Source of the DNA: Shewanella glacialimarina
GTDB taxonomy: Bacteria; Pseudomonadota; Gammaproteobacteria; Enterobacterales; Shewanellaceae
Assembly (NCBI RefSeq): GCF_020511155.1
Contig: NZ_CP041216.1
Coordinates: 1,798,001 to 1,862,000 of the forward strand
Direction: 5' to 3'
DNA: 64,000 nucleotides
Positions 55,169-64,000 of the stretch are shown piece after piece. The notes beneath the pieces were generated by a model. The model did no database searches and was not told the DNA's origin. It saw only the letters and a list, made by a program, of their open reading frames with translations. The position numbers and the translations under genes were made by a program. Positions within the stretch are counted from its first letter, which is position 1; every line of letters starts with the position of its first letter.

Positions 55169-55881
55169 AACATATTGGATATTGTGGCAAAGTCCCCGCA
55201 AAAGGTGATTTTATTCAACAAGGATTGAATGAGGATTTCTTTAAAAATTGGAATGACTGGCTTAGAGCTGTTATCGCTGTTAGTAAGGAACAGGCAGGGA
55301 ATAATTGGCTGGAATACTACTTAACAAGTCCAATTTGGCATTTTTCTCTTTCTGCAGGAGTGTGCTGTGATCAAGCCGTTGTTGGAACAGTTATCCCCAG
55401 TGTTGATCAGATTGGGAGGCACTATCCATTTACCTTAGCGGGATTTCACACTCAATCAGCATTAAGGGGATGGCGTGACAATACTTGCTCGACAGTATTT
55501 GAACAAAATATATTAGCTGTGCTTGAAGATGACATCGCTATGGAAGATTGGTTTAACGCCCTCGCTCAGCATAAATTTACTGTTGGAATAGATACATGTC
55601 ATTTTTTTGAACATGAATCGATGGATCAAACTAAAAAGGCCTGGGTTTTCCAAGGAGCTGATAATTTAGATCTACTGTCGTTACTTGATTTGCAATATAT
55701 GCGGCGATTTAAACGATACAGTATTTGGTGGACGGAAGGTTCAGAAGAAGTTGAATCATGTGTGATTGTGACTGAGGGATTACCACCAGTGAGTCAATTT
55801 ATATCGATGCTGAATGGGCAGTGGATACAACGTGATTGGAATACCGCCAGGATAATTAAGGAAGAAAATACGTGCACTTAA
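55150..55881 (+). CDS. tagF: T6SS-associated protein TagF
   Basis: 243 residues of the TagF/ImpM family: GYCGKVPAKGDFIQQGLNEDFFKNWNDWL and later IGRHYPFTLAGF. In Pseudomonas, TagF represses T6SS activity after translation, upstream of or beside the kinase pathway. The ATG at 55150 has GGAGAAG before it, and this start gives the typical N-terminus. The gene overlaps tssM by 19 bases and pppA by 10, implying translational coupling. Confidence 0.9.
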   Translation: MSSQSLKHIGYCGKVPAKGDFIQQGLNEDFFKNWNDWLRAVIAVSKEQAGNNWLEYYLTSPIWHFSLSAGVCCDQAVVGTVIPSVDQIGRHYPFTLAGFHTQSALRGWRDNTCSTVFEQNILAVLEDDIAMEDWFNALAQHKFTVGIDTCHFFEHESMDQTKKAWVFQGADNLDLLSLLDLQYMRRFKRYSIWWTEGSEEVESCVIVTEGLPPVSQFISMLNGQWIQRDWNTARIIKEENTCT

Positions 55882-56639
55882 GTCATGCATTAACCCATAG
55901 GGGTACAGTAAGGGAAATAAATGAAGACGCTTTTTTAGAATTACCTCACTTAGGGGTTTGGGTTGTTGCTGACGGTATGGGCGGACATGCAGCCGGTGAT
56001 GTTGCCAGCCAGTTAGTAATTGATGGCATTCAGCAATCATTAGAGTGCTTAACCCCTGAAGAAATTACCGTTGGCATTTTAAAGTCTTCTTTGCAGAACA
56101 GTAACCGATTACTTCAGCAGATGAGCCAATCTGATTTTGATGGCAAGGTTGCGGGAAGTACAGTAGTTGTTCTGTGGTTATATGCAGGGCAATACCACTT
56201 GCTTTGGGTTGGAGATAGTCGAATATATCGCTCAAGAGATAAATTCTTAGTTCAACTCACTAAAGATCATAGCCAAGTGAATGATATGGTTGATGAAGGT
56301 ATTCTCGCGCCAGAAGATGCAGAGTCACATCCTTTAGCAAATATTATTACCCGCGCTGTAGGCGTTGATAAAGATTTAGATATTGATTATCAGGTCGGGC
56401 CCCTGAAAGAAGGTGATATTTTTCTTTTATGTAGTGATGGGCTTAATAAAGAGTTAAGTGACATAGAAATAGAGCGGACTATTAAAGCAGGAAATATTAT
56501 TGATTCAGGTTTAGCTCTATTACATTCATCATTAGTACGTAATGCTAGAGATAATGTTACTTGTATTCTCGTTAAAAATGTTCAAGTTACAGCCGTCAAA
56601 ACTGATGAGTGTGATAAAACCATTCCTGTTTTTATATAA
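55872..56639 (+). CDS. pppA: T6SS PP2C-type protein phosphatase (PppA)
   Basis: A 255-residue soluble PP2C phosphatase. Metal and catalytic motifs are visible: THRGTVREINEDAF, VVADGMGGHAAGDVAS, AGSTVVVLW, VGDSRIYR, LLCSDGL and RDNVTCILV. It should reverse PpkA phosphorylation of the FHA protein. It starts at a GTG within tagF with GGAAGAA as ribosome site. With ppkA, tagH and tagF this gives the full threonine-phosphorylation control set. Confidence 0.93.
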   Translation: MHLSHALTHRGTVREINEDAFLELPHLGVWVVADGMGGHAAGDVASQLVIDGIQQSLECLTPEEITVGILKSSLQNSNRLLQQMSQSDFDGKVAGSTVVVLWLYAGQYHLLWVGDSRIYRSRDKFLVQLTKDHSQVNDMVDEGILAPEDAESHPLANIITRAVGVDKDLDIDYQVGPLKEGDIFLLCSDGLNKELSDIEIERTIKAGNIIDSGLALLHSSLVRNARDNVTCILVKNVQVTAVKTDECDKTIPVFI

Positions 56640-56922
56640 CATAATTTATTTATATTTTTTTGAGTATGACTTGTGTTGATATAAATATTTAGTTTAGTAT
56701 ATTGGTTGCTTTATTAATTTTAATAAAACTAAGTTATTAGTAATGTAATATAAGTAAAAATAATTACTTTAGGTGTATTTTTAGGTGTTTGTGTAATTAA
56801 CGTATGTAATAAATAGTGATTACTATTACATAAAAAACATAAAAAACATTAAAAAGTATTATATCATTTTATTTGTCATAGTTTTAGAATCAAAGTTCAT
56901 TAAATTCAGGGATTGAATTCAG
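56640..56922. other. AT-rich gap between the two T6SS gene blocks
   Basis: 283 bases, extremely AT-rich, without frames. It separates the regulatory/membrane block from the sheath/baseplate block and probably contains a second promoter. Such DNA is a typical H-NS target, but no defined site can be named. Confidence 0.5.
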
Positions 56923-58023
56923 TTGAGAAAGTTAAAAAATTTATTAATTGATGATTTAATATTGCCTATTACTGATGAAGCGGTAACAGGCAAGGATCCG
57001 CGTGAAGATATTAGCCCTACCTCTGCATATTACTTATTAAAAGACGTTCGAAATAATGCACGCGCAAAAGAGCGCAAAGCCCTTACTAACGATGAAGATG
57101 TTCTTTCCGTTGCGATAGATTGGCGTCCCATTTTCGAGCAAGTTCCCAGTATGCTTAAAGCCCAAACTAAAGACATTGAATATGTCGCTTGGTTTATTGA
57201 GGCCTCATGTCGCTTATATGGTTTTAAAGGACTAAGTTTTGGTTTTTCACTTGCGACATCATTAATTGAAAAGTACTGGGATGATCTTTATCCAACACCT
57301 GAGCCAGATGATCTCTCAGAAAGACTCGCACCACTTATCGGCCTTAACGGAATTGATAGTGAAGGCTCGTTAATTCAGCCTATTAAGACAATTCCAATTA
57401 CAGAAGGTAATTTTGTATTTTCTACTTGGCAGTATGAGCAAGCATTAGATGTTGACCGTTTAGATAACGATAAGCAAGAAAAACGTTTTGAAGCAGGTGC
57501 AGTATCACTTGAAGAAGTACAGCTTAGTATTAAAGAAACCTCAGATAATTTCTATATCGAACTCAGTCAAGATATTGATGATGCGATTGAAGCATTTTTG
57601 AGATTATCAGATGTGATGGACGAGGTTATGTCTGGTCAACCGCAACCGACTAGTTATATCCGTAAAGCCCTTGAAGCATGCGCTTTACAAATCCGCTCTA
57701 TATCTGAACCTATATTGGCTAAAAACAATAAAAGTGTTGATGTGCCAACGGAAATTGACGGTAATGAAGGTCCTGCTGCGCATTATACGGGGATAATAGG
57801 CGTAGAAAAGCAACTCCATTCACGAGCACAAGCAATTAACCATCTGGAGTCGATAGCGCAATTTTTTAAGCAAACAGAGCCACATTCTCCAATGTCATAT
57901 GCCATAGAGCAAGTCATACGTTGGAGCGATTTAAGTTTACCTGAGTTATTACAAGAATTAATCCAAGATGGTGAAGCGAGGAATGGCTTCTTCAAGTTAT
58001 CTGGAATAAAAACTGAAGAATAA
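56923..58023 (+). CDS. tssA: T6SS protein TssA
   Basis: 366 residues from a TTG start (AGGGA upstream). The N-terminal ImpA_N domain is recognisable: ISPTSAYYLLKDVRNNARAKERKA, DVLSVAIDWRPIFEQVPSML and IEKYWDDLYPTPEPDDLSERLAPL. The C-terminal region is helical with SPMSYAIEQVIRWSDLSLPELLQELI. TssA proteins prime baseplate and tail assembly or cap the growing sheath. Which subclass applies here is unclear. Confidence 0.92.
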   Translation: MRKLKNLLIDDLILPITDEAVTGKDPREDISPTSAYYLLKDVRNNARAKERKALTNDEDVLSVAIDWRPIFEQVPSMLKAQTKDIEYVAWFIEASCRLYGFKGLSFGFSLATSLIEKYWDDLYPTPEPDDLSERLAPLIGLNGIDSEGSLIQPIKTIPITEGNFVFSTWQYEQALDVDRLDNDKQEKRFEAGAVSLEEVQLSIKETSDNFYIELSQDIDDAIEAFLRLSDVMDEVMSGQPQPTSYIRKALEACALQIRSISEPILAKNNKSVDVPTEIDGNEGPAAHYTGIIGVEKQLHSRAQAINHLESIAQFFKQTEPHSPMSYAIEQVIRWSDLSLPELLQELIQDGEARNGFFKLSGIKTEE

Positions 58024-58064
58024 TCCCTAGTTGATTACTCACAATATTATTGAAAGGAGTTCAA

Positions 58065-58565
58065 ATGAGTGTACATGATCGATTAAAGCGAGTAAGAAAA
58101 CCCCGCGTCCATATTACCTATGATATCGAAACTGAAGGTGCAGTCGTCAAAAAAGAATTGCCTTTTGTTATTGGTATTACGGGAGACTTTACTGGTCACA
58201 ATACCGAAAACATTAAACCATTGAAAGACCGCCGTTTTGTACAGATTGACCGTGACAACTTTAACGATGTTCTTAAGCGTATGAGTCCTCAACTAAATAT
58301 TTCAGTGCCTAATACCTTGGTAGATGATGATTCAGAAATGAATGTCTCCTTACAGTTTAATAGCTTAGAGGATTTCGAACCCGCTGCGATAGTCAACCAA
58401 GTTGAACCATTAAAGAAATTAATGGAAACACGTAATAAGCTACGTGATTTAATGACTAAGGTTGACCGTTCAGAGAATCTAGAGAATATTTTAGAAGAAG
58501 TATTAAATAACACCACGAGTTTAGACAAACTAGCAGGTGAACTGAATCTTAAAGGAGCTGAGTAA
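58065..58565 (+). CDS. tssB: T6SS sheath small subunit TssB (VipA)
   Basis: 166 residues. [34 protein letters not shown] is the diagnostic N-terminus, followed by [28 protein letters not shown] 58065 has AAAGGAG 6 bases upstream. TssB and TssC form the contractile sheath. Its stop overlaps the tssC start by one base. Confidence 0.96.
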   Translation: MSVHDRLKRVRKPRVHITYDIETEGAVVKKELPFVIGITGDFTGHNTENIKPLKDRRFVQIDRDNFNDVLKRMSPQLNISVPNTLVDDDSEMNVSLQFNSLEDFEPAAIVNQVEPLKKLMETRNKLRDLMTKVDRSENLENILEEVLNNTTSLDKLAGELNLKGAE

Positions 58566-60057
58566 TGAGCATGGAAGCCGCTACATTAGATGCTGTATCT
58601 GAAGAAAAAACATTAGGTGTGTCAATTCTGGAGCAAGCGATTGGTGCGACAAAGCAAACCGATTCATCACGTGCCGAAGAATTAATTCGTTCATTAACAG
58701 AAGAAGCATTAAAAGGTACCGTTCAATGGGATAAAAACCTTACGGTTACATTCAATAAAGCGATTAGCCGCTTAGATGATGTCATTTCTAAGCAGTTATC
58801 TGCCATTATGCATAATCGCGAATTGCAAAAACTTGAAGGTAGCTGGCGTGGTCTTCACCACACAGTCAAAAACTCTGAAACGAATGCCACACTTAAAATT
58901 CGTATCATGAGTTTATCAAAGAAAGAGCTGCATAAAGATTTAAGCAAAGCCGTTGAGTTTGACCAAAGCCAAATGTTTAAAAAATCTATGAAGCAGAATT
59001 TGGCACACCTGGTGGCGAGCCATATGGTTGTTTAGTCGGTGATTACGAATTTAGTAATCATCCAGAAGATGTAGAATCATTATCATTAATGTCCAATGTT
59101 GCAGCCGCAGGATTTTGTCCGTTTATTTCTGCAGCAGGATCGTCTTTATTTGGCTTTGATGATTGGACTGAACTCAGCAAGCCACGTGATTTAGAGAAAG
59201 TATTTGAATCATTAGAATATACCCAGTGGCGCTCATTTCGTGAAAGCGATGACTCACGCTTTGTTACATTGACAATGCCACGAGTATTGGCTCGTCTACC
59301 TTACGGTTCGGCCACCAAACCTGTCGAAGAGTTTTGCTATGAAGAATTTGAGTTAGACGACGGAGGTGGTCGTTCTAAAGTGGCTGGTCATGATGATTAT
59401 TGCTGGATGAATGCCTCTTATGTTATGGCAACTAATATGGGCCAAGCATTTAGTAAGTACGGTTTCTGTACTGCTATTCGAGGCGCGGAAGGTGGCGGAA
59501 AAGTCGAAGGTTTACCTGCGCACGTATTTACCAGTGATGATGGTGACCCAGATCTTAAGTGTCCAACAGAAATTGGGATTACAGACCGTCGTGAAGCCGA
59601 ACTTAGTAAGTTAGGTTTCTTGCCTTTATGTCACTACAAACATACAGACTATGCTGTTTTCTTTGGCTCTCAGTCGTGTCAAAAACCGAAGATTTTTTCA
59701 AACCATGATGCTACAGCTAATGCTGCTATTTCTGCCCGCCTGCCATATTTGATGGCCACATCACGTTTTGCCCATTACTTAAAAGTAATGGCGCGAGATA
59801 AGATTGGTAGCTTTATGGAGGCTGATGATGTTGAAGCATGGCTTAACCGTTGGATCTTATCCTTTGTGAATGCTTCTGAAGGTGGTGGTCAGGATATCCG
59901 TGCTAAATATCCCCTTGCAGACGCTAAGGTTGAAGTGAAAGAAATTCCTGGTCAACCGGGATCTTATAATGCAGTCGCCTGGCTTCGCCCTTGGTTGCAG
60001 ATGGAAGAGTTAACCGCTTCTTTACGCTTAGTCGCGAAAATTCCGAAAGTAGGCTAA
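58565..60057 (+). pseudogene. tssC: T6SS sheath large subunit TssC (VipB), frameshifted
   Basis: The first part (58565-58984) encodes SRLDDVISKQLSAIMHNRELQKLEGSWRGL and on to [10 protein letters not shown]. In the run of six A at 58979-58984 the frame is lost and translation ends at 59035. The -1 frame continues [20 protein letters not shown] and then [27 protein letters not shown] and [21 protein letters not shown] to 60057. Adding one A gives 497 residues, the normal TssC length. The neighbouring paralogue shows the expected uninterrupted sequence (EFDQSEFFKLIYNNEYDMSGGEPFG). No other damage is seen, so a sequencing error or very recent loss is likely. Confidence 0.92.
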
Positions 60058-60103
60058 TCACCGTTAGGTGAGCCTCATTTGTTTTCAAGGATAGAAACAA
60101 ACG

Positions 60104-61639
60104 ATGACGCAAGAAGCTATTTCATTTGTGACAAGTAAAATTTTTAACGAAGACACTGGTGTGAAAACATCAGTGTCTTCGACGCCGCAAAAGCTTAAAA
60201 ACAAGCATTTGGTTGAACGCTTCCTTAGGGAATCTGATTCAACTCGATCCTTGTTACTGTGGCTAGAGAATTCACATCATTCGTTGACTCTATTTGATAA
60301 AACCTCCGTTTTACCATTTCTGCTTAAAGCCATCGATCAAATCGATAAGCAATTAGAGCAACAAATAAACGCCATCATTCATCATGCATCTTTTCAAGCC
60401 TTAGAAGCTAGCTGGCGCGGGGTACTTTATCTTGTTGAACAGCAAAACATGCACGATAAAGATCAAAAAGTAAAAGTTAAAATGTTGGACTGCTGTTGGC
60501 AAACGTTATCAAAAGATATAAATAAAGCGATTGAATTCGACCAAAGTGAATTTTTTAAACTTATTTATAATAATGAATACGATATGTCAGGAGGTGAACC
60601 TTTTGGTGCGCTAATTGGCGATTATCAGATTAGCCATAAAAATCGTCCTGGTGTATCGATGAGTGACATTGATGTTTTAAAAGATATATCACGCACCGCA
60701 GCAGCCGCTTTTGCTCCTTTCATTGCCTCAGCAAGTCCATCGTTATTTGGTGCGGACGATTTCTCCGATCTTTCTGCACATATGAATATTGGTAAAATTT
60801 TTGAGCAACAAGAATATATAAAGTGGAACTCACTACGCAAAATGGATGATGCGAGATTTATTGGACTTACATTACCCAATATCTTGATGCGTTCACCTTA
60901 TCTAATTGATGGAACTCGCAGTGAAGGTTTTAAGTTTAAAGAGTCGATTAAAAATCCTAAGAAAGATCATTTGTGGGGAAATGCCGCTTATGCTTTTGGC
61001 GGGGTCATTATTCGTGCATTTAGTGAATCAGGTTGGTTTGGTCAAATAAGAGGTCTTGAGCCTGGGGCGCGCAAAAAGGGTTTAGTGTGTGATTTGGCGG
61101 TATGCCAATATGAAACGGATTTATACCGAAAGCGCAATAAACCATCAATTGATTTATTAATCAGTGATAAGGCAGAAAAAGCCCTGTCAGACTTAGGCTT
61201 TATTCCTCTGTCGCCTGTATCAGGCTGTGAACATTTAGTTTTTTATAGTAATGCCTCAGTACAACAACCGCCTAAATACGAACTACTAGAAGACAGTATC
61301 AATGCAAAGTTGTCCTCAATGTTGCAATACATCCTATGTGTTTCTCGTTTTGCACATTACATCAAAGTTATTGGGCGCGAAAAAATAGGGTCTTTACAGT
61401 CAGCAGAAGCTTGTCAGCGAGATCTGCAATTATGGTTACATAAATATACCACGGCATCTGAAGTGTCGTCAGAAGATGTGAGAAGCCAATACCCATTACG
61501 TAACGCACAAGTTCAAGTTAGAGAAATGCGGGGTAAACCTGGGCATTATTACTCAATTATCCAACTTCAACCTCACTTTCAATTGGACCAGATGGTATCT
61601 AGCATAAAGCTGGTTACTGAACTTACGTCAAGAAACTAA
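60104..61639 (+). CDS. Second TssC-family protein (TssC2/ImpD type)
   Basis: A 511-residue member of the same EvpB/VipB family, full length and unbroken. It keeps ASWRGVLYLVEQ, AIEFDQSEFFK, GGEPFGALIGDY, SPSLFGADDF, SRFAHYIKVIGREKIGS and YPLRNAQVQVREMRGKPGHYYS. It differs strongly from TssC elsewhere and has a longer, divergent N-terminus (about 65 residues). Some clusters, for example imp of Rhizobium with ImpC and ImpD, carry two such genes. Whether it is a sheath variant or a specialised ring is not known to me. Confidence 0.88.
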   Translation: MTQEAISFVTSKIFNEDTGVKTSVSSTPQKLKNKHLVERFLRESDSTRSLLLWLENSHHSLTLFDKTSVLPFLLKAIDQIDKQLEQQINAIIHHASFQALEASWRGVLYLVEQQNMHDKDQKVKVKMLDCCWQTLSKDINKAIEFDQSEFFKLIYNNEYDMSGGEPFGALIGDYQISHKNRPGVSMSDIDVLKDISRTAAAAFAPFIASASPSLFGADDFSDLSAHMNIGKIFEQQEYIKWNSLRKMDDARFIGLTLPNILMRSPYLIDGTRSEGFKFKESIKNPKKDHLWGNAAYAFGGVIIRAFSESGWFGQIRGLEPGARKKGLVCDLAVCQYETDLYRKRNKPSIDLLISDKAEKALSDLGFIPLSPVSGCEHLVFYSNASVQQPPKYELLEDSINAKLSSMLQYILCVSRFAHYIKVIGREKIGSLQSAEACQRDLQLWLHKYTTASEVSSEDVRSQYPLRNAQVQVREMRGKPGHYYSIIQLQPHFQLDQMVSSIKLVTELTSRN

Positions 61640-61657
61640 TTTTAAAAAAGGTATGCA

Positions 61658-62446
61658 ATGAATAAGATCCAACAAATGCTTAACAATGGTCAGCTACAAG
61701 AAGCAATTTCATATGTTGAAAGTAAGCTAAGAGATGATCCTATAAATGTAGATTTTAAAAGTGCTCATATTGAGCTCTTGTGCATTAATGGGTCACTTGA
61801 ACGGGCTGATAAGCAGTTAAATTTTTTGGTGCAAAAGCATCCTGACTTCTTAATAGGAGCCGCCAATTTACGTCAATTAATTCGCGCAGAACAGGCACGT
61901 CAGGATTTTATGAAAGGCCAAGCTGTGCCTAAATTATTTGCTGATGCAGATCCACATGGCAAGGCTTTAATGAAGTTAAGGCTGGCATTGGCAGATGGGC
62001 AAGATGATGTTGTCCAATGTGCACTAAATTTAGAGCAACAGCGTCCTCAAGTTAATCTCGAGCTAGATGGAAGAATAAGTGAGGAAATACGAGATCTGGA
62101 TGACACTTTAGGAGGATTTATTGAGGTTTTTGGCACCGATGGACACTATTATTTAGCGCAATTATCAGAGATCGATTACATCAATTTCAAGCCTGTTTCA
62201 TCATTGATTGAAAATGTTTGGCGTCGTGTTGAACTGGCAATTAAAAATGGTCCAAGTGGTGAAGCTCACATACCCATGGTTTATGGGGGGAGCGAAACAG
62301 ATGCTCAAAAGTTGGGGCGTGAAACCGATTGGCAAGAAATTGCTACGGACATCATGGTCGGTAAAGGATTAAAAATGTGGTTTGTTGATGATAAGGCAAG
62401 CCCATTAAGCCAGTTCAAAAAAATAAACACACCAGTGATCCAATAG
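61658..62446 (+). CDS. tagJ: T6SS accessory protein TagJ (ImpE/SciE family)
   Basis: 262 residues. The N-terminal TPR-like helices (LNNGQLQEAISYVESKLRDDPINVDFKSAHIELL) and the C-terminal VWRRVELAIKNGPSGEAHIPMVYGG are typical of ImpE. In Pseudomonas the homologue binds the TssB N-terminus and may affect sheath recycling by ClpV. It follows the second tssC gene by 18 bases. Confidence 0.9.
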   Translation: MNKIQQMLNNGQLQEAISYVESKLRDDPINVDFKSAHIELLCINGSLERADKQLNFLVQKHPDFLIGAANLRQLIRAEQARQDFMKGQAVPKLFADADPHGKALMKLRLALADGQDDVVQCALNLEQQRPQVNLELDGRISEEIRDLDDTLGGFIEVFGTDGHYYLAQLSEIDYINFKPVSSLIENVWRRVELAIKNGPSGEAHIPMVYGGSETDAQKLGRETDWQEIATDIMVGKGLKMWFVDDKASPLSQFKKINTPVIQ

Positions 62447-62455
62447 GCTTAATAA

Positions 62456-62941
62456 GTGAAAAAAGCTCAGCCAATAATGGCATCTGTGTTAGATAGGCTT
62501 ATTGACGATGCTCCTGATGAACAAGATATCAAAGACAGTCATCGCGGCCTTAATTTACGTCAATTAAGGGCCAATGTACGCCGTGATCTTGAAAATTTGT
62601 TAAATGCAAAATTGCAGTGGCAGACTTGGCCTGAACATTTAGTAGAGCTAGATAAGTCACTCATGAATTATGGTTTACGTGACTTTTCCTCCATGCCTGT
62701 CGCAAGTCTAGATGGTCGTCAGTTGTTATGTCAGCAAGTAGCAGAGACCATAAAACGCTTTGAGCCAAGATTTGTAGAAGTGATGGTTGAAACGGTTGAT
62801 AAAGAACAACCATTAGACAGAGTGCTTAGATTAAAAATCAATGCGCTGCTATATGCAGATCCTGAACCAGAATTTATTACTTTTGACTCAGAAGTAGAAC
62901 CAGTGCATTTAGCCATGATAGTGAATGAGGCGTCATTGTGA
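62456..62941 (+). CDS. tssE: T6SS baseplate protein TssE (gp25-like)
   Basis: 161 residues. It has LRQLRANVRRDLENLLNAK and MNYGLRDFSSM, the gp25 wedge signature, and ends in a beta segment (VMVETVDKEQPLDRVLRLKINALL). TssE starts sheath polymerisation on the baseplate. GTG at 62456 is used; ATG at 62477 is an alternative, and neither has a good ribosome site. Its stop overlaps the tssF start. Confidence 0.92.
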   Translation: MKKAQPIMASVLDRLIDDAPDEQDIKDSHRGLNLRQLRANVRRDLENLLNAKLQWQTWPEHLVELDKSLMNYGLRDFSSMPVASLDGRQLLCQQVAETIKRFEPRFVEVMVETVDKEQPLDRVLRLKINALLYADPEPEFITFDSEVEPVHLAMIVNEASL

Positions 62942-64000
62942 ACCAAGAATTACTAGAATATTACAATCGTGAACTTGCGTTTATTCGTCATATGGGGTCT
63001 GAGTTTGCAGAGCAGTACCCCAAGGTTGCAGGACGGCTTAGATTGAGTGATGAGCATGTAGAGGATCCACATGTATCAAGACTCATTGAGGCATTTTCAT
63101 TACTCACGGCACAAATAAGACAAAAGTTGGATGATAGTTTTCCTGAATTAACCGAAGCACTATTAGGTCAACTATACCCTGATTATCAAGCGCCTATTCC
63201 CTCTATGTCAGTTATTCAGCTTACAACTGAAAATCTATCAACAACCGGAGTGCAATTGCCAAAAGGTACTCAGGTTGAAACACAGGTTGAAGGGATGAAG
63301 TCATGCCAATTTAAAACATGTTATGACATGAAACTGTGGCCAATTAAAGTAAAAAAGGCGCAATTTCAAAATGCTCCTTTTAATGCTCCCGAGCCTCAAT
63401 GGCCTGAACGTGCACAGGCTATTATTAAGCTTGATATTACGTGTGAGTTTGAAGAAATCAATATGCCTAGCTTAGGCGTAGACAAACTGCGTTTCTTTCT
63501 TAATGGACAAGACCATCAAACATTTCAGCTATACCAATTACTGTTCGAGCATAGCTTAGGTTTTGCATTGGTAAATGAAAGCCAATCAGTCTGTAAGTTC
63601 TTAACAAAACGCCATTTACAATCTGTTGGATTTGATGATGCGGAGCAAGTTATTCCCTATAGTCAGCGCAGTAGTGCAGGTTATCGATTATTACTAGAAA
63701 ACTTTATTTTTCCTGAGAAATTTCTTTTTTTTGATATTGATGATTTATCAGATAGTTGGCAAGGCCTTGATAGTAAGTTTTCGTTATATATTTATCTTCA
63801 GGAAGGTTCATCCGATCTTGAGAAACAAGTAACAGCAAGCCATTTTTTATTAGGTTGTACACCAATCATTAACCTATTTGAGCAGAAATTAGAATCAGTA
63901 AGCATCGATGGTGCACAGTATGAGTATAAGTTAGCCGCGCGTTATGCTGATGCCGAAGTGACAGAAATCATCAATGTGCAAGAGGTTACTGCATTTGATC
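62938..64000 (+). CDS. tssF: T6SS baseplate protein TssF (3' part missing)
   Basis: It starts at a GTG overlapping the tssE stop by four bases and reads NQELLEYYNRELAFIRHMG, then EFAEQYPKVAGRLRLSDEHVEDPHVSRLIEAFS and LLGQLYPDYQAPIPSMSVIQ, the TssF/VasA N-terminus. About 354 codons are present of roughly 600. The frame stays open to the window edge. tssG would be expected next. Confidence 0.95.
   Translation, partial: MNQELLEYYNRELAFIRHMGSEFAEQYPKVAGRLRLSDEHVEDPHVSRLIEAFSLLTAQIRQKLDDSFPELTEALLGQLYPDYQAPIPSMSVIQLTTENLSTTGVQLPKGTQVETQVEGMKSCQFKTCYDMKLWPIKVKKAQFQNAPFNAPEPQWPERAQAIIKLDITCEFEEINMPSLGVDKLRFFLNGQDHQTFQLYQLLFEHSLGFALVNESQSVCKFLTKRHLQSVGFDDAEQVIPYSQRSSAGYRLLLENFIFPEKFLFFDIDDLSDSWQGLDSKFSLYIYLQEGSSDLEKQVTASHFLLGCTPIINLFEQKLESVSIDGAQYEYKLAARYADAEVTEIINVQEVTAFD

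Noticed and set aside
58979..58984. Programmed -1 frameshift in tssC
   Set aside because: The base before AAA AAA is T, so the site is not a full slippery heptamer, and a sheath subunit is needed in large amounts.
44529..64000. T6SS cluster as a recently integrated island
   Set aside because: No tRNA, integrase, attachment repeats or flanking IS is visible, and the right end lies outside the window.

Overview
The window comes from the chromosome of a gammaproteobacterium, most likely a cold-water or marine Shewanella. I infer this from protein similarity recalled from memory, from the AT-rich intergenic DNA, and from gene orders I know from that genus: galE-phhA-phhB-tyrR-fahA-maiA, aroH-ppsR-ppsA-ydiJ, and fur beside cobB. 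No tRNA, rRNA, CRISPR array or complete insertion sequence was seen. Every family assignment was made by eye, without a database search.

Bases 1-8.9 kb hold the partial galE and an aromatic amino acid block: phenylalanine hydroxylase (phhA), pterin dehydratase (phhB), the regulator tyrR (frameshifted in a run of G), then fahA and maiA for the last steps of tyrosine breakdown. A near-ideal CRP site lies before fahA. A nucleotidyltransferase and topoisomerase III (topB) follow, with a near-consensus LexA/SOS box just before topB. From 8.9 to 10.8 kb a scar contains a decayed second copy of the topB 3' end, separated from the intact gene by a lipoprotein-like gene.

From 11.3 to 15.4 kb a polyamine-type periplasmic binding protein overlaps by one base a membrane GGDEF-EAL protein, an arrangement like NspS-MbaA of Vibrio cholerae. 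From 16 to 25 kb are a proline iminopeptidase-type hydrolase, a metallo-beta-lactamase-fold hydrolase, a compact molybdenum hydroxylase operon (xdhC, mocA-like, iorA-like, iorB-like), a chemoreceptor and an ACT protein. A 195-bp MITE-like element with terminal inverted repeats and a 5-bp target duplication lies at 25.0-25.2 kb.

From 25.3 to 44.5 kb are mostly chromosomal genes: a 7TM diguanylate cyclase, a COG2509 flavoprotein, rhtA, a merR pseudogene with several stop codons, a SIMPL protein, an HD-GYP protein, aroH, ppsR and ppsA (with a HexR-like box between the last two), ydiJ, a DUF1285 protein, a MarR regulator, a GNAT acetyltransferase, fur, cobB and a P-loop kinase-like gene.

From 45.0 kb to the right edge runs a type VI secretion cluster. 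The first unit is ppkA-tagH-tssJ-tssK-tssL-tssM-tagF-pppA, a membrane complex together with a threonine-phosphorylation control circuit. The second is tssA-tssB-tssC-tssC2-tagJ-tssE-tssF, the sheath and baseplate, cut off by the window end. tssC carries a one-base frameshift in a run of A, and a divergent second TssC-family gene follows it directly. Both tssC and tyrR are broken by apparent loss of one base in a homopolymer, so sequencing error must be excluded before either is called non-functional.
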